NCBI GenBank assembly: GCA_024529925.1
Contig: JAFEUB010000912.1
Span: 186,001 to 250,000 of the forward strand
Reading direction: 5' to 3'
Origin: Ophthalmolycus amberensis
Lineage: Eukaryota; Chordata; Actinopteri; Perciformes; Zoarcidae
Length of the DNA stretch: 64,000 bases
The notes below the pieces were generated by a model. It was not told the DNA's origin. It saw nothing but the letters and a program-made list of their open reading frames with translations, and ran no database searches. The stretch's first letter is position 1; each line of letters starts with the position of its first letter. The translations under genes and the position numbers were made by a program. Positions 1-11,054 of this stretch are shown here, piece after piece.

Positions 1-1260
1 GAGAAGGATTCGCCAACATTCTTGAAACCGTGTAATACTGAAAATAGGTGAAAAATGTTCTGCTTATTTGTAGAACATAAAATCGACTCGACTAATCCCA
101 GAAAACAACAAATGAGAAATTCTTCCGTGTCAAATGTTGAGCCTGTAGTGTTTGTGGTGCGCTGCAGTCGCCCTGTGTAACCCTGTTTCCTCTGGCTCTC
201 TGCCCCTGCCAGCACATTCCTGTTTTACCTGTATGAGGTGTCATGCAAAAGCTCACTGTTTCACAACGAGCATACCACAGGCTGGGACGAATCCACAGGG
301 CTTGTTCTATATCAAATATCTAGCCTGCAGATTGTTAACAGTGCGCTGGGATCTGTTTTTAGGATAGTTGATTCAGCGTTCACATATTTCATCCGCTTTA
401 GTGCATGAAAATGCTGTTGATTGTTTTGTGTAGTGCTTTTATTTTGTTAAACGTTTGTGTATGTGACAAATGGATCAGGGCTCAGGTTTAGTTCGCTTGG
501 GAATGCTGCTGTGGGATTATAGTTTCTCAGAGTAAACATGTGACTTTCACTGTTTTCCATGAGAGGGAGACAGAGCACCTACTGAAATAACTCATTTGTG
601 GTCATAATAGAAACATGAAAGGGGGGTTTACTTTCCTACATTTCTCTCTAGCTTGGTGTGAGGTGATACAACGTTCACCTGATTATGAAATTTAGAGAGA
701 AAAATGATATGATCACCGGTGATATGAAATGCAACACTTACCGTTGGTTTCAACACAGTCTGGAAAAACATGAAGGTGAACACAGCATGCATGAATCAGA
801 TATGCTTTCTCATAATAAGTTGTATCCAACACTAACAATGACAGACTGTCGCTTACTGGGTTTAAAGCAAGCGTTAGCCTTGCATTTTAAAAGTTACTTC
901 AAAGTTTGTGAAAAAAATACTGTTGGCCCATTACAATGTATTCTCCCTAACTCGTACTATTGAAACAACTTTTCAAATCACCCATATTTCCATTGTTTTT
1001 AGAGACAACTCTGTTAGATCCAGGGAATTCGTTGTGACACATTTGCTAGGTTTGGTAACTCTGGTGCCTTGAAAGGAATTTAAAATACAGAAGCTTGAGC
1101 AATACTTGGCTGCACAACATGTCAGTAATGTGGGACCTGCCAAATGAGTTGTCAGAGTGTCTCCGGTGCAGCACCTGGTACTCAAAACAAATACTCTGGC
1201 TTGCTGTGAGTGTTTTTAAAAAAATGAAACGGGTCTTCACTGTTACGTTCGTGTACAAAA
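1..1260. other. Window-edge sequence without a recognisable gene
   Basis: The sequence is AT-rich. The short open frames here show no domain, no codon pattern and no splice structure that I can recognise. It lies downstream of the minus-strand nr0b2 gene and may be intergenic, or an intron or UTR of a gene beyond the left edge. I see no RNA gene or clear repeat. Confidence 0.5.
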
Positions 1261-1265
1261 ATATA

Positions 1266-1300
1266 TTTATTTGAAATGTTCTGGTATTGCAGCATTTATT
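1266..1300 (-). terminator. nr0b2: nr0b2 polyadenylation signals
   Basis: Read on the minus strand, AATAAA occurs at 1300-1295 and again at 1271-1266, about 350-380 bases after the nr0b2 stop codon at 1648. They are the first canonical signals in a fitting position, so the 3' UTR probably ends near 1240-1285. This is inferred from motif and position only. Confidence 0.55.
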
Positions 1301-1647
1301 TACAACATTGAAGCAAACAAAAGACCTTCAACATAAGATACAGTATATTTAAAGTGGGCACAGTCTCTGTTTATGTGTTAAAAGGTCAAATCTTTCAAGA
1401 TTTTCAGACCCGAGCTTCAACGTGAATATAAGTAATTCACAGTCTCTTGTTCACCAATTCCCACTGTTTTTATTGGCTATTGTAAGTGCTTTTTCCGTGA
1501 GCAGTCCACTGTCAGGCATTCCTCCATATCACGAGGAACACATTGCTTGGGTTGGTCAACGATAAGTTCTGCATCACCGCAGTGAAAATCATTGGATTCC
1601 ACCTTCTCCGGGACAGTTATAGCACACAGAGTCCGCCGGTCCCTCTT

Positions 1648-2564
1648 CTATCTGCAGAAGAGCATGTCGACCAACAGCTCCAGCAGATCCGCCTGGCCCG
1701 TCACGGGCCGGAAGAAGAGTTCAGCAATGAGGCTCGGTGTGATGCTCTGCAGCATGGAGGCTGTGAGGAGGATTCGAGCAAAGCGCCCCTGGTTCCCTGG
1801 GTGAAGGAGCTGGACCACCTCGCTGAGGGCGTGCTGAGCCTCCTGTTGCAAGCCTTCAACAAACAGAGCTGCCTTTAAATCTGGGACATCTGTTGGATGT
1901 AAAGACAAGGAATTAAATACTGAAACATGTACAATGCAGCTTTTGCAGTGTTCTTCCAGCAGGGATTGGAAATTGACTCTGAGAGCCAAGCGTTGTCACT
2001 TCTATATCCAACATCAGATGTATACATACCTGGATTAAATATTGTGATCCCTTTGAGGTATGCGTACTCCTTTGGACTCAAATCCAAACTCCAGAACTTT
2101 TTGAGGCAGGACTGGAGTTTGCTGACACCGGCCATGGTGGGCGGCTCCCTCTCCATCTCACATCTCTCCTGGCGATTTAGGAGAATCTTTTTCAGCATGC
2201 TGTCAGCGGGCGTGTCCGTCACCTCGAAGTCCACGTGCTCCTGGGCCAGACCCAAAATAAAGAGCGGTGCCCAGCAGCTTTTGAGGAGTGAGAACTGGTC
2301 GTTTGTTGGCATCTGGTTGAAAGCAGGTAGGTTCTTCATGAAATGGACAGTTTTGACCAGAACTGCTGATGCTTCTTTGCAGATCTCGGATGGCCTTTTC
2401 AAGCACACGGTCCGTCGCAGCTCACAGTTGCATCTGTGAGTCATTGAATTGTAGTTGAAGCCGTTTTGGCTTGGTTTGCTGTTATCCATTTGGCTCAGGA
2501 TGTTGTAGAGGATTGGATTGGAAAGCAGGTCGCTGTTGGTTGCACAATGACACCTGTTATCCAT
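1648..2564 (-). CDS. nr0b2: Nuclear receptor subfamily 0 group B member 2 (small heterodimer partner, SHP)
   Basis: Two coding exons on the minus strand, 2564-2030 and 1889-1648, give 258 aa; mammalian SHP is about 257. The intron starts GTATGT, ends AG, and interrupts the Asp codon of the conserved FNPDVPDL segment, where mammalian SHP is also split. The protein has only a ligand-binding-type domain and no DNA-binding domain. Hallmarks are the HFMKNLPAF segment, FILGLAQEHVDFEV, SLDLSPKEYAYLKG and the C-terminal SLIAELFFRP. In vertebrates SHP binds LRH-1, HNF4A and other receptors in the nucleus and represses them, giving bile-acid feedback on cyp7a1. An in-frame ATG 33 bases upstream (2597) would add 11 residues. 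I prefer 2564 because it has A at -3 and G at +4 and restores the family length, while 2597 has T at -3. Teleosts may carry a and b copies, which I cannot tell apart here. Confidence 0.93.
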
Positions 2565-2629
2565 ATTTACAGGCTGTAGAGATCGATGTAGTTTCATGAA
2601 AGAGACCTCTCGACGGATGGGCTCTGCAA

Positions 2630-2710
2630 GAGCTCGTGAGTACTGCTGCTTCCTCCAGTGTCCCCGTATTTATAAGACCAACCCACCCTGCTAAGTGGAC
2701 CTTGACATGT
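2630..2710 (-). promoter_or_regulatory. nr0b2: nr0b2 core promoter: TATA box and LRH-1/SF-1-like half site
   Basis: On the minus strand TATAAATA lies at 2674-2667, about 100 bases before the preferred ATG, which suggests transcription starts near 2640. Just upstream, 2705-2697 reads TCAAGGTCC. This matches eight of nine positions of the monomeric FTZ-F1 (LRH-1/SF-1/ERR) site YCAAGGYCR. Mammalian SHP promoters are known to be driven by LRH-1 and FXR, so the site is plausible. Binding itself is inference. Confidence 0.55.
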
Positions 2711-3299
2711 CAATACACTCTGTGAAAAACAACCATGCAGTCTGCCAGGTGACTGATGGAATAACCCTGGGAAACTGATAAGCTTTTCTCAATGAAAATG
2801 AGCTCAGGAGGGTTGGGCCTTATCTTGTAGCCGGTGTCATTAACCCAGGCAGTACCAAGCTACCAAGGACTGCAGATGCAATTAGCCGCACACTGTGTCT
2901 CTGCACACTGCCAGCTCACACCTGGAGAGCTGGAAAGAAGCCAAAGCAAGGGCATTCACCTGTGAGTTATGTCCTCAGGAGGTGTAGCAAGTTTTGTTTT
3001 GTTTTTGTTTAATAAATGTATCCGATTGTAATCTCGGAACAGAACTGGAATTTGTAAAACCTAAATTGGTGGTATAACACTGCCCACCCTCTTTTTTTTA
3101 TTGGTTTGCCTTTGATATTGATCAAATGAATTAAAATGCAGGCTTTTAGAAATACTACAGAGGTCATTAGTCCCTCCAAACACCAGAGACAAAGAAGAAA
3201 TAACCTTTAATTTAAAAAACAAAAAATGTAATAATTCAGCTAATTGTTAATTTATCCTTTCTGCATTTAACTCACAACAAGTCAACACATTGAGTCTTA
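2711..3299. other. Upstream flank of nr0b2, no gene seen
   Basis: Single-copy-looking sequence 5' of nr0b2. It may contain distal promoter elements. I see no coding exon, RNA gene or clear repeat. Confidence 0.4.
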
Positions 3300-3740
3300 C
3301 AAGTTTATCCCCACGCCAGCAGCTCTTTGAGGCTGCACTTAGACACAGTGCTGCTTTGAAACTAAATGTTAACGTCATAATGCTGACATACCATGGAAAT
3401 GATGCAAAGCAAATACATTTCTTTCAAACCATTTCCACTGTGTTAGTTTAGCATATTAGCTTGCTAACATTTGGTTATCAGCACTAAACTCAAAGTACAG
3501 CTGATGAGAATGTAATTAGACATCAAAGTTAAGATTGAAAGTTGAAATGTATGATTTGACATTAATGTTATTACAATTCAGCCTAAGAGGGACGTGAGTG
3601 TATGTCCCAAATTGAATTGCAATCCATCCAATTAAAAAAATAACAACCTCGTTGTCGTACTGAAGGAAACTTTATTGGATCCCCAAAGTCAGCAGGATTC
3701 ATCCTCTGGGGAACATGACCAAAAGTGGAACTGGACCAAA
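3300..3740 (+). repeat. Degenerate teleost interspersed repeat
   Basis: The stretch around 3315-3530 (gctgcacttagacacagtgc, then runs on the theme of GCTAACAT and CTCAAAGTACAGCTGATG) resembles a dispersed repeat I have seen in many percomorph genomes. So do the motifs at 3575-3640 (aattcagcctaagagggac, gcaatccatccaat). A related piece in inverse orientation follows at 3665-3720, reading ATGTTCCCCAGAGGATGAAT on the minus strand. The class is unknown to me. The copy is diverged and has no coding capacity. The identification is from memory of repeat sequences, not from a search. Confidence 0.55.
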
Positions 3741-6700
3741 GTGGTGGACAAAACTGTGTATGGTATGCACATTAATAACAAAACAAAAATTGAAGTGGCT
3801 GGCTGACTGATAAACAGACTGATACCACTGAAGGTCGTCAATTTCGTTAAAATAATGTATAAAGGCCCCATGATTGAAGTGCATTTTACATTGGAAACTC
3901 CTCAGTTGTGTTAATGCTAGATTTCTTACAGTGATAACATTAGATCGATGGTCATATAAAAGAAAGGAATTCCAGTTTATGGCGTCTGTAACAAGGCGGT
4001 ACAATGTTCCAGTTGTCATTTAAACGTGTTTATCCTAATTTGTTATCTTCCCTGTGCCTGGCACGGAGGCTTGAGGCTGATAAGGTAATGAATGAGCTTA
4101 TACTTTATTGTTGTGAGAAATAAACAAACTTCTCATTTTCAATGATGAGTTCTTTCAGTTTAGACATTTAGCACACCACGAACCAACGAAATGTTTTCCA
4201 CATTGTACAGTAGACAGGTGACAGGATACATAACATATCGTACTTTTGTGGGGACACCTGCTGCACAAGCCAAGAAGCCTGGAAGCATCATTGTTGAAGT
4301 TTCAGAGGAAGACCTGAACCACAGAGCAGCAGGATCAAGGACAGTTCAGTAAATGACTGCAATAAAAAAATGACAAGCCAGACACTTACTGGCAGCACCA
4401 GTCACCGAATGTTTGTTTTACCTCATCGGTCTCTTGACTTATCCCTTCAAAGGATTATCCAGAATCGGTGACATAGCCTCCTTTTCTTTCCTGGAGTGAT
4501 CTCATTATGATACACGACTACAGTGATTATTCATGTAAGACATGACTGAATCATAATGGACCTCTGCTTCGAATGCATGATGAAAAAAACATGTTGAGTT
4601 ATCTTGGAGAATGCGATCCGTTCAGCAAAGTGACTTGTAATACCCTCAGAAAGCCCTCAAGCTTCATGAAGCAGGCTGGCAGTTGTAAATGCTTGCGATA
4701 AGACTTGTGTTTATAGACGTTAGGAGCAGGCAGAGACGGACACGGAGGACAGACGCTTATCTCCACCAAGACTGTAAAAATAAAATGGCCTTCAATCTAT
4801 AAGTGGAACAACTGCTGTATTCTGAGTTCAGGCATGGGAAACCGATGAAGCATGATGTAATGGCTGGCACCTTAAGGAGGTCTTAGTCTTTAAAAAAAAA
4901 TAGTATTTCAATACATACAACTCTAAAATGTATGAAGACACTTGACTGTAATAGCATTATCAAGTTGAGACTAAAATAATAAATAGGACAATCATTGCAT
5001 CATTTTGAATATAATTGTGTCAGACTGTTTGCTTTTCTGGTAAGGTTTTCTCCCAAATATTGACTTTTGCTCTTCCTCTGGTTCTACTTTTCCCAGATCG
5101 TTGAACTCTTGTGCTTGACACCGTGTCTGGTCCATGACACTTCACCTTGACCGACTGCGAATACAGCGGAGGTTCATTTGCCTGACTCTGTTCTCAGAAG
5201 GTCATTAACCCAGAGGGCACAGTTATTCGTTACACCGTGGCGCGGGGTCATTTCAATCATCGGGGGGAAAAAATTGTTAGATTTTCCTGGAATTTTAAAT
5301 GTTCACATCAGTTCACATTTTGAGTTATTTCAGGTTCACCAAAAAAATTATTTATTTTATTAATTAACTTACAAGACACCACACATTAAAAAAGTGTAAG
5401 CCAGATCCAATCCAACAAGACAATTTGAATGATTTTCTAGTCGACAACAATATTCAGAAATTGCTGAAAAAACATTCATAATACTGGAGGAATCAGAGTG
5501 AATACTAGTTAAATGGGCCATCCTGTGTCTTTGCATTACACAGGCTTTTGAGGTAAAGTTAGTCAACTTAAACACATCAATATAAAACTGCCATATGTGT
5601 ACACCACCATATTTCAGGGTTTTGAAATGCAATTTCTCTTTCTTCTTTTTTTCCCCCTTTATTTTTTTATTTTCTTTGCATTGAGATACTGTACTTCTAA
5701 TCTAGACTGTGCTCTGATGTTGACTAGGTAGTACTTTGAAAAGCATAAGCTTCATACTGACTCACATAATGCTAAACTTCAATACTTTTTAGGCACTGAC
5801 CAAGAAGTGATGCTACTGAAAGTTGGCATTGACTGATTGGTCAGATTCTTATTTATGTTTAGTTATCCTTTAATTAGGTATTTCCTGAATTAAGTTAATT
5901 GTTTTTACACTATTTTTTTTTACAAGTTCTTCTACGGTAGACTTAGGCATTGTAGAATGTATTTTGTTCAATAGAGGGAAATATTTTTGTTTTTAATGAT
6001 TTTTATATTCTATGTTCTCCAGCACTGGTATATGAAAATAATGTAAACAATACTGAGTGCCACAGTTTAATTGTAAATCTTTATCTTCATTTTATGGATG
6101 AGGCCAAAACTCCAGTGCAGTGACCCATGATCTGGTAGGTCTTCTCTTTCTTGCTCAATGGTTTTTTATTTGTATTTTATTTTCCAGAACAGGTGCATCT
6201 TAGGTGCATCTATTTGTGGGACTCTGAGTGCCTACCTGTACGCAGCAGGGCTCTCGTGTGTATGAAATATGTGTTTGAAAGTTGAATTCTTTCAGTATTT
6301 TACCTGCACTGATCTTTTATAAACTTAAATTGATATTGAATTTCTGACTTAACTCTACCTTGTAAAAAAGTTAAAAACACACTTGATAATTAGCATGGAC
6401 TTCCACAAGCCAGATTGGCTATGACTAATGCACAATAAGTGTGTAATATGTGTAAAGTGATGTCAGGGTACAGTTACTCCACTCTAGTTTTACTGCCTAT
6501 TACTATCAAACACAATGATAAAAGCTGAGGTGAAGGCCAAAGGAAGAGTTAGCCTGGGTTAATGAACTCTGGCTGAATACGTTTATTGATTCTCTCGCTG
6601 AAAGAGGTTAAAAATGTACTAATGTGAAAGATTTTTTTAACACTTCTTATAAGACAGATTCAGCCTTACTGTCTTTTTGCCTCAATCAAATAGATATGTC

Positions 6701-7500
6701 ATTTAAAAACAGAGCCAGAAATGCTGTCTTTTAATTGTAATTTGAGTCTCACAGTTTCATTTCTCCTTTTAGCATTTTAACTTTGAATCTTATCAAGGAT
6801 ACAGGGATCACTATCAATGTTCTGCTCAGTGAGTTGCTTGTTCAAAATGAATGTTTATTTCCACAGCTGACCATTGAGAGGAATCTCTCCTAAAAATGCC
6901 TGTACTAAGGATTTGACTATCTCCCCCCTTTGTACAAAGGTTTTTTTTGTTGGTTTGTTTTTCCTTGTCAGGGAGCTTTTGGGTCTTACACCACTGATGT
7001 GGTCTATAAAGCCTAGTCAGACATTTGTTTATCCGTGGATGGATCACTCTATTTCAATCTCTGCAAAATATAATTTCTTGGATATCAGGGATGTTTTGAC
7101 TGGACTGCAACAATTTCATGGTTAAACAACAATGCACAGATACAGAGGGCCCTCAGAGATTATATCCATGTTTCATTATTTGGGATATATGGCTCGATAT
7201 TAGAGATAGCATACTGTCATGAAAGATAAAGATATAACTAGAAATCGAATCATTATTTTTGAGCATGGAGATAATGTATCTTCTTTCGGTAGCCTTTATC
7301 TTTTAACATGGAACTCTGCTTGTCTTTGTTCGTTTTGCTGTAAAATGTATGATAAATACACATACAGTGTACTCTAATACATGCAATGTCTACATAAAGT
7401 TTTTCTATATAACTTCCATATAAAATAAGCGAAATGGTCATACATAAAACTATATAATAGTGTAATATAAAGAATATGCTGTGGAGTAGCAAAGTTCCCT
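3741..7500. other. Intergenic region between nr0b2 and gpatch3
   Basis: About 3.8 kb of AT-rich DNA between two divergently oriented genes. The open frames are short, have no recognisable domain and overlap on both strands. I see no splice-linked exons, tRNA or microRNA hairpin that I could defend. Enhancers cannot be excluded from sequence alone. Confidence 0.5.
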
Positions 7501-7540
7501 GTTAGTAATCTTTGGGTAGTAACGTTTCTCTAACGTCTCA

Positions 7541-7621
7541 GGAAGCGGAAGTGACATATTTTCTGAAAGTCGTTCTGATGACGTTTGCTGTCCAGAAAAA
7601 AACACATACAAAAAAACAATC
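7541..7621 (+). promoter_or_regulatory. gpatch3: gpatch3 proximal promoter / 5' UTR with ETS motif
   Basis: GCGGAAGTGAC at 7545-7555 is a good ETS/GABPA-type site about 70 bases before the gpatch3 ATG. No TATA box is evident. ETS-driven TATA-less promoters are usual for housekeeping genes. The exact start site is not visible. Confidence 0.4.
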
Positions 7622-10363
7622 ATGGCGGACTCTGAAGCCGTATCCACCGTGTATTTAGCAATAAGCAACATTCCTGTTGCTCTACGCTCCGCGGATTTGA
7701 GGAATTATTTCAGTCAGTTCATAGAAAGTGGCGGTTTTCAGTGTTTTCACTACCGACATCGACCGGAGGTTCTCAGGGAGACCGAGGTGTCCGAGGACAC
7801 CGTGTGTAGCGACGGTGAACAGGGCAGCTCCAAGTGTTCAGAGGCTGACCGAGTAACGTTACCGGTAAACAGCTCCAAGTGTTCAGAGGCTGACCGAGTA
7901 ACGTTACCGGTAAACAGCTCCAAGTGTTCGGAGGCTGACCGCGTAACGTTACCCGTGAAGAAGCAGGCGGTGAAGACGTGCTGCTGTATCGCCTCACTTC
8001 GTGCTGAAGATGCCGACAGACTCGTCAAGATGTATGCGGGGAATCACTGGATTGACCCGAAGGGGAACTGGCTGGCTAGTCGGTGTGTTATTAAAAGAGT
8101 AAAGGTTTCACACGACCACGGTTAGTGAAACTTTACTAACGTTATAAATAGAACTGTAGGAAGACTTAACGGGGATAGGGGACACATAGACCGTATCGTT
8201 TTGTCTGGATTTGACATGTTTGTTGTGCCATGTTAACGATTTTATATCCACCAAATGTTTGATATTTTCCCTTAAAAAGTGAGTTGAAGATTAAATACAT
8301 TATTATAGTTGCAGCTGTGTAATTTTAAATCAGAAAACTAACTAATTCATAGACCTTTTTTTGAGTCAAAGTGAGAGAATTGTGTCATCTGTATCATAGC
8401 TTCCTTCTGTTACAGCTTGTTACTACAGATGTGTTGTGTAATTGTGACATGAAGTGTTATTGCTGCTTGTACATCAAATTGTTATTTATTTTTTCCAGAT
8501 GATGGGTCATTCCCCTACAAATCAAAGCACGAGCAGCGCCACCGGGTGTCCTTAACGGAGCGTTTCACAGAGGCGGACCTCAAAAGTTTGTCCGAGCTGA
8601 ATCCACCAGCTCTGATGCAGAATGGGAACGTGGGCACACCAGTGAAAGTCTTCCTGCAGCTCATCCAGTCCTGCCGACTGCCTCCACGTCTCATCCGCAA
8701 GTTGGGCCTCACTTTCCCCAAGACCAGCTCCAACCGGCGTTACGGCAATGTGCCTTTCCATTATCGGGACACCTGGACTCTTCCAGCCACAGAAGAGACC
8801 GTGTTAACGGCTGCTGGACATGAAATATCAGGACCGGGCACTTTGGCTGCTCCGTTCTCAAGACGCAAGAAGCTGTTTGATCACGCAGCAGCAACAGAGA
8901 CGGATGAGCCACAGAAAGAAGAAGAAGAAGAAGAGGAGGATGCACAGTCAAATGCGGATGATGTGGGTTTGAATCCATTCATATTTATTTGTAAAATATA
9001 AATGCACCCCAACATCCCTTCTCTGTGGTTTTGATAATCATTCATTTTGTTGGTTGTAGGATGATGATTGGTGTGAGGAGTGGGAGCGCCACGAGGCTTT
9101 GCACGAGGATGTAACGAGCCAGGAGCGATGCAAAGAGCGGCTGTTCGAAGAAGAGATTGAGTTGAAGTGGGAGAAGGGCGGCTCGGGCCTGGTGTTCTAC
9201 ACCGACGCCCAATACTGGCAGGAGGAAGAAGGAGGTATGCAACCAAAACAATCGTGCAATTTTCCACACTGAGCAAAGGCAGCTCTTTATGTGTACCTCT
9301 TCACGTGTGTAATAACATATGTTTATACTTTAAAAATCACATCTGAAGTTATCTGATTGATGTTAACAACATTACCCAGCATGGTTATAGGAAGTCAAAC
9401 CAAAACAATACATTTTAGCTGTGTTGTGTAGTTTATATCTTACAATGTCTTGAATTACAATAATAGATATTAAAAGATATACTTTGAAACACATTTATAT
9501 GATTTTTCCCCCCGTGACTACTACTTTAAATAACGTGTATATTCTTGATGATATATTGATAACATTTATGTCTCCTGTACTTTTTTTTTTCTTAGATTTT
9601 GATGAACAAACGACAGACGACTGGGATGTTGACATGAGCGTTTACTATGATAAAGGTATCTCAAGTTTATTTTACATCTGATTAACGAAGGGAACCAAAC
9701 TGAATTATTTCTGCAGGTTCAGGTTTTTCTTTAACCCAGCTCTTCCTCTCACAGATGGAGGTGATATGGATGCCCGTGACTATGTCCGAATGCGGTACGA
9801 GAAAAGGCTGAGGGAGGGTCTTGAAGACAGATCTGGACACAGTCAGTTGGACACAGTCATCGGCAGCTTTGAGAGGTTTTCTAAGGTAAGCAGATGGGCT
9901 ATTATTTGACGACATCTTTTCTACCAAAGCCTTTATGAGCAATTTTGTAATTCTATTTATTTATTTTTTAGGGCTTTGGTCGTCGTTTGATGGAAAAGCA
10001 GGGCTGGAAGGACGGTGATGGGTTGGGACACAGTCAGGTTGGGATACCTGATGCCCTTGAGGGTGAGGGCCAACATCCCAACTGTAAAAAAGGCTTTGGG
10101 TACGTAATGAGCACATAAACGACATCACCAAACACTGTTTTAAGTACCCTCCTGATGCGAATGTATTTCTTATCTGCAGGTATCATGGAGAGAAGCTTGT
10201 CCTACAGCCTGTAAAGAAGGCCAGGACAGAGTTTCATATAACCACAGTGTACGACAAACCCAAAGACATCGATGGAGGCGACACCTTGCTGAGACGTCAA
10301 CCAAACACTAGTATGAAGTACAGAGGCTGGCAGCCAGGTGGCACCATCGGACCACGACGATAA
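7622..10363 (+). CDS. gpatch3: G-patch domain-containing protein 3
   Basis: Seven exons join in frame: 7622-8120, 8499-8962, 9060-9234, 9596-9655, 9755-9885, 9972-10099 and 10180-10363, giving 546 aa (human GPATCH3 is about 525). All introns are GT-AG and phases match. The ATG has A at -3 and G at +4. The N-terminal part starts with a conserved block (VYLAISNIPVALRSADLRNY), which looks like an RNA-recognition-type fold. A central segment carries the hallmark RRYGNVPF. An acidic run (about residues 299-307) and the conserved ELKWEKGGSGLVFYTDAQYW and DDWDVDMSVYYD blocks follow. The G-patch is at about 443-490 (GFGRRLMEKQGW ... GLG). G-patch proteins often activate DEAH helicases. Human GPATCH3 has been reported to restrain RIG-I-like receptor signalling through MAVS. 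Oddity: three 15-aa tandem repeats in exon 1. It lies 0.7 kb upstream of gpn2 on the same strand. Confidence 0.95.
7826..7960 (+). repeat. gpatch3: In-frame 45-bp tandem triplicate in gpatch3 exon 1
   Basis: Three units start at 7826, 7871 and 7916, each 45 bases, encoding SSKCSEADRVTLPVN with the last residue changed in the third copy. Units one and two appear identical. Unit three has a few substitutions, mostly silent. The period is a multiple of three, so copy-number change keeps the frame. I know of no such repeat in mammalian GPATCH3. Confidence 0.9.
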
Positions 10364-10420
10364 CAGCTACATTATTTTCATTCTGTACATTTTGTACTCG
10401 CATATTTTTATAACTGTGTT

Positions 10421-10426
10421 AATAAA
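10421..10426 (+). terminator. gpatch3: gpatch3 polyadenylation signal
   Basis: AATAAA lies 58 bases after the gpatch3 stop codon, followed by T-rich and GT-containing sequence. It is the first canonical signal downstream, so the 3' UTR is probably under 100 bases. Confidence 0.7.
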
Positions 10427-10599
10427 GCATTTTTTTGAAATCTTTCATTCCACTTGTGCAGATTTTGTCTTTGTATACGACTTTGTAATATCTCACATTG
10501 CAGACTCACACAAACACTTGTTTTCGTATGTCAATGGTTCGTATTGTTATGGAACTTTATAGTGTTTCTTAACGATAAATAATGACAGAAAATATATGA

Positions 10600-11054
10600 A
10601 GTTCTATCACAGAGGATAGTGTGGTGCCCCTCGTCAAATGAAAAACGGTGCTTTTATTCTGACATCTCGGTTACGTAACCCGGATGTGCTTAGTAGCGTA
10701 GCCAGTTAGCTATCAGCCCATGTACGCATGCAAACATAACAGCGGCAGACGGTAATTATCCATCAGCACTTGTTACATCTGCAAATAAAAGCCTCAAATG
10801 TAACAGAACCGCTAACATTAGTCACACTTCTCTATGGCCACACATAAACGAACAAACAGTTACCGAGGTGTTGCTTTGTAAGTAATGTCAACTGTTGAGT
10901 AGGCTGAACTTTAATATATATGCGAATGTCGGACACTGACTGATGCGACCCTGCCAGCTAACAAACCTGGATGCTGATTCCCTGCATAGGACATCACACG
11001 TGGACCCTCTGACATCCTGGTCCCCCGTCTCATGTGATCCTCCACATTGAAACC
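10600..11054 (+). promoter_or_regulatory. gpn2: gpn2 promoter / 5' UTR with a palindromic bZIP site
   Basis: The gap between the gpatch3 poly(A) signal and gpn2 is about 630 bases. It contains the perfect 12-bp palindrome GGTTACGTAACC at 10669-10680. Its core TTACGTAA is a consensus site for PAR-bZIP, NFIL3 and C/EBP factors. A minimal upstream reading frame ATG-TGA is at 11032-11037. No TATA box is placed convincingly. The functional reading is inference. Confidence 0.35.

Noticed and set aside
1543..2439. Plus-strand open frames of 111 and 170 codons over nr0b2
   Set aside because: They are antisense shadows of the two nr0b2 exons; only the minus strand gives a known protein with a conserved intron.
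7826..7960. CRISPR-like direct repeats
   Set aside because: The three units are contiguous without spacers and lie in frame inside a vertebrate coding exon.
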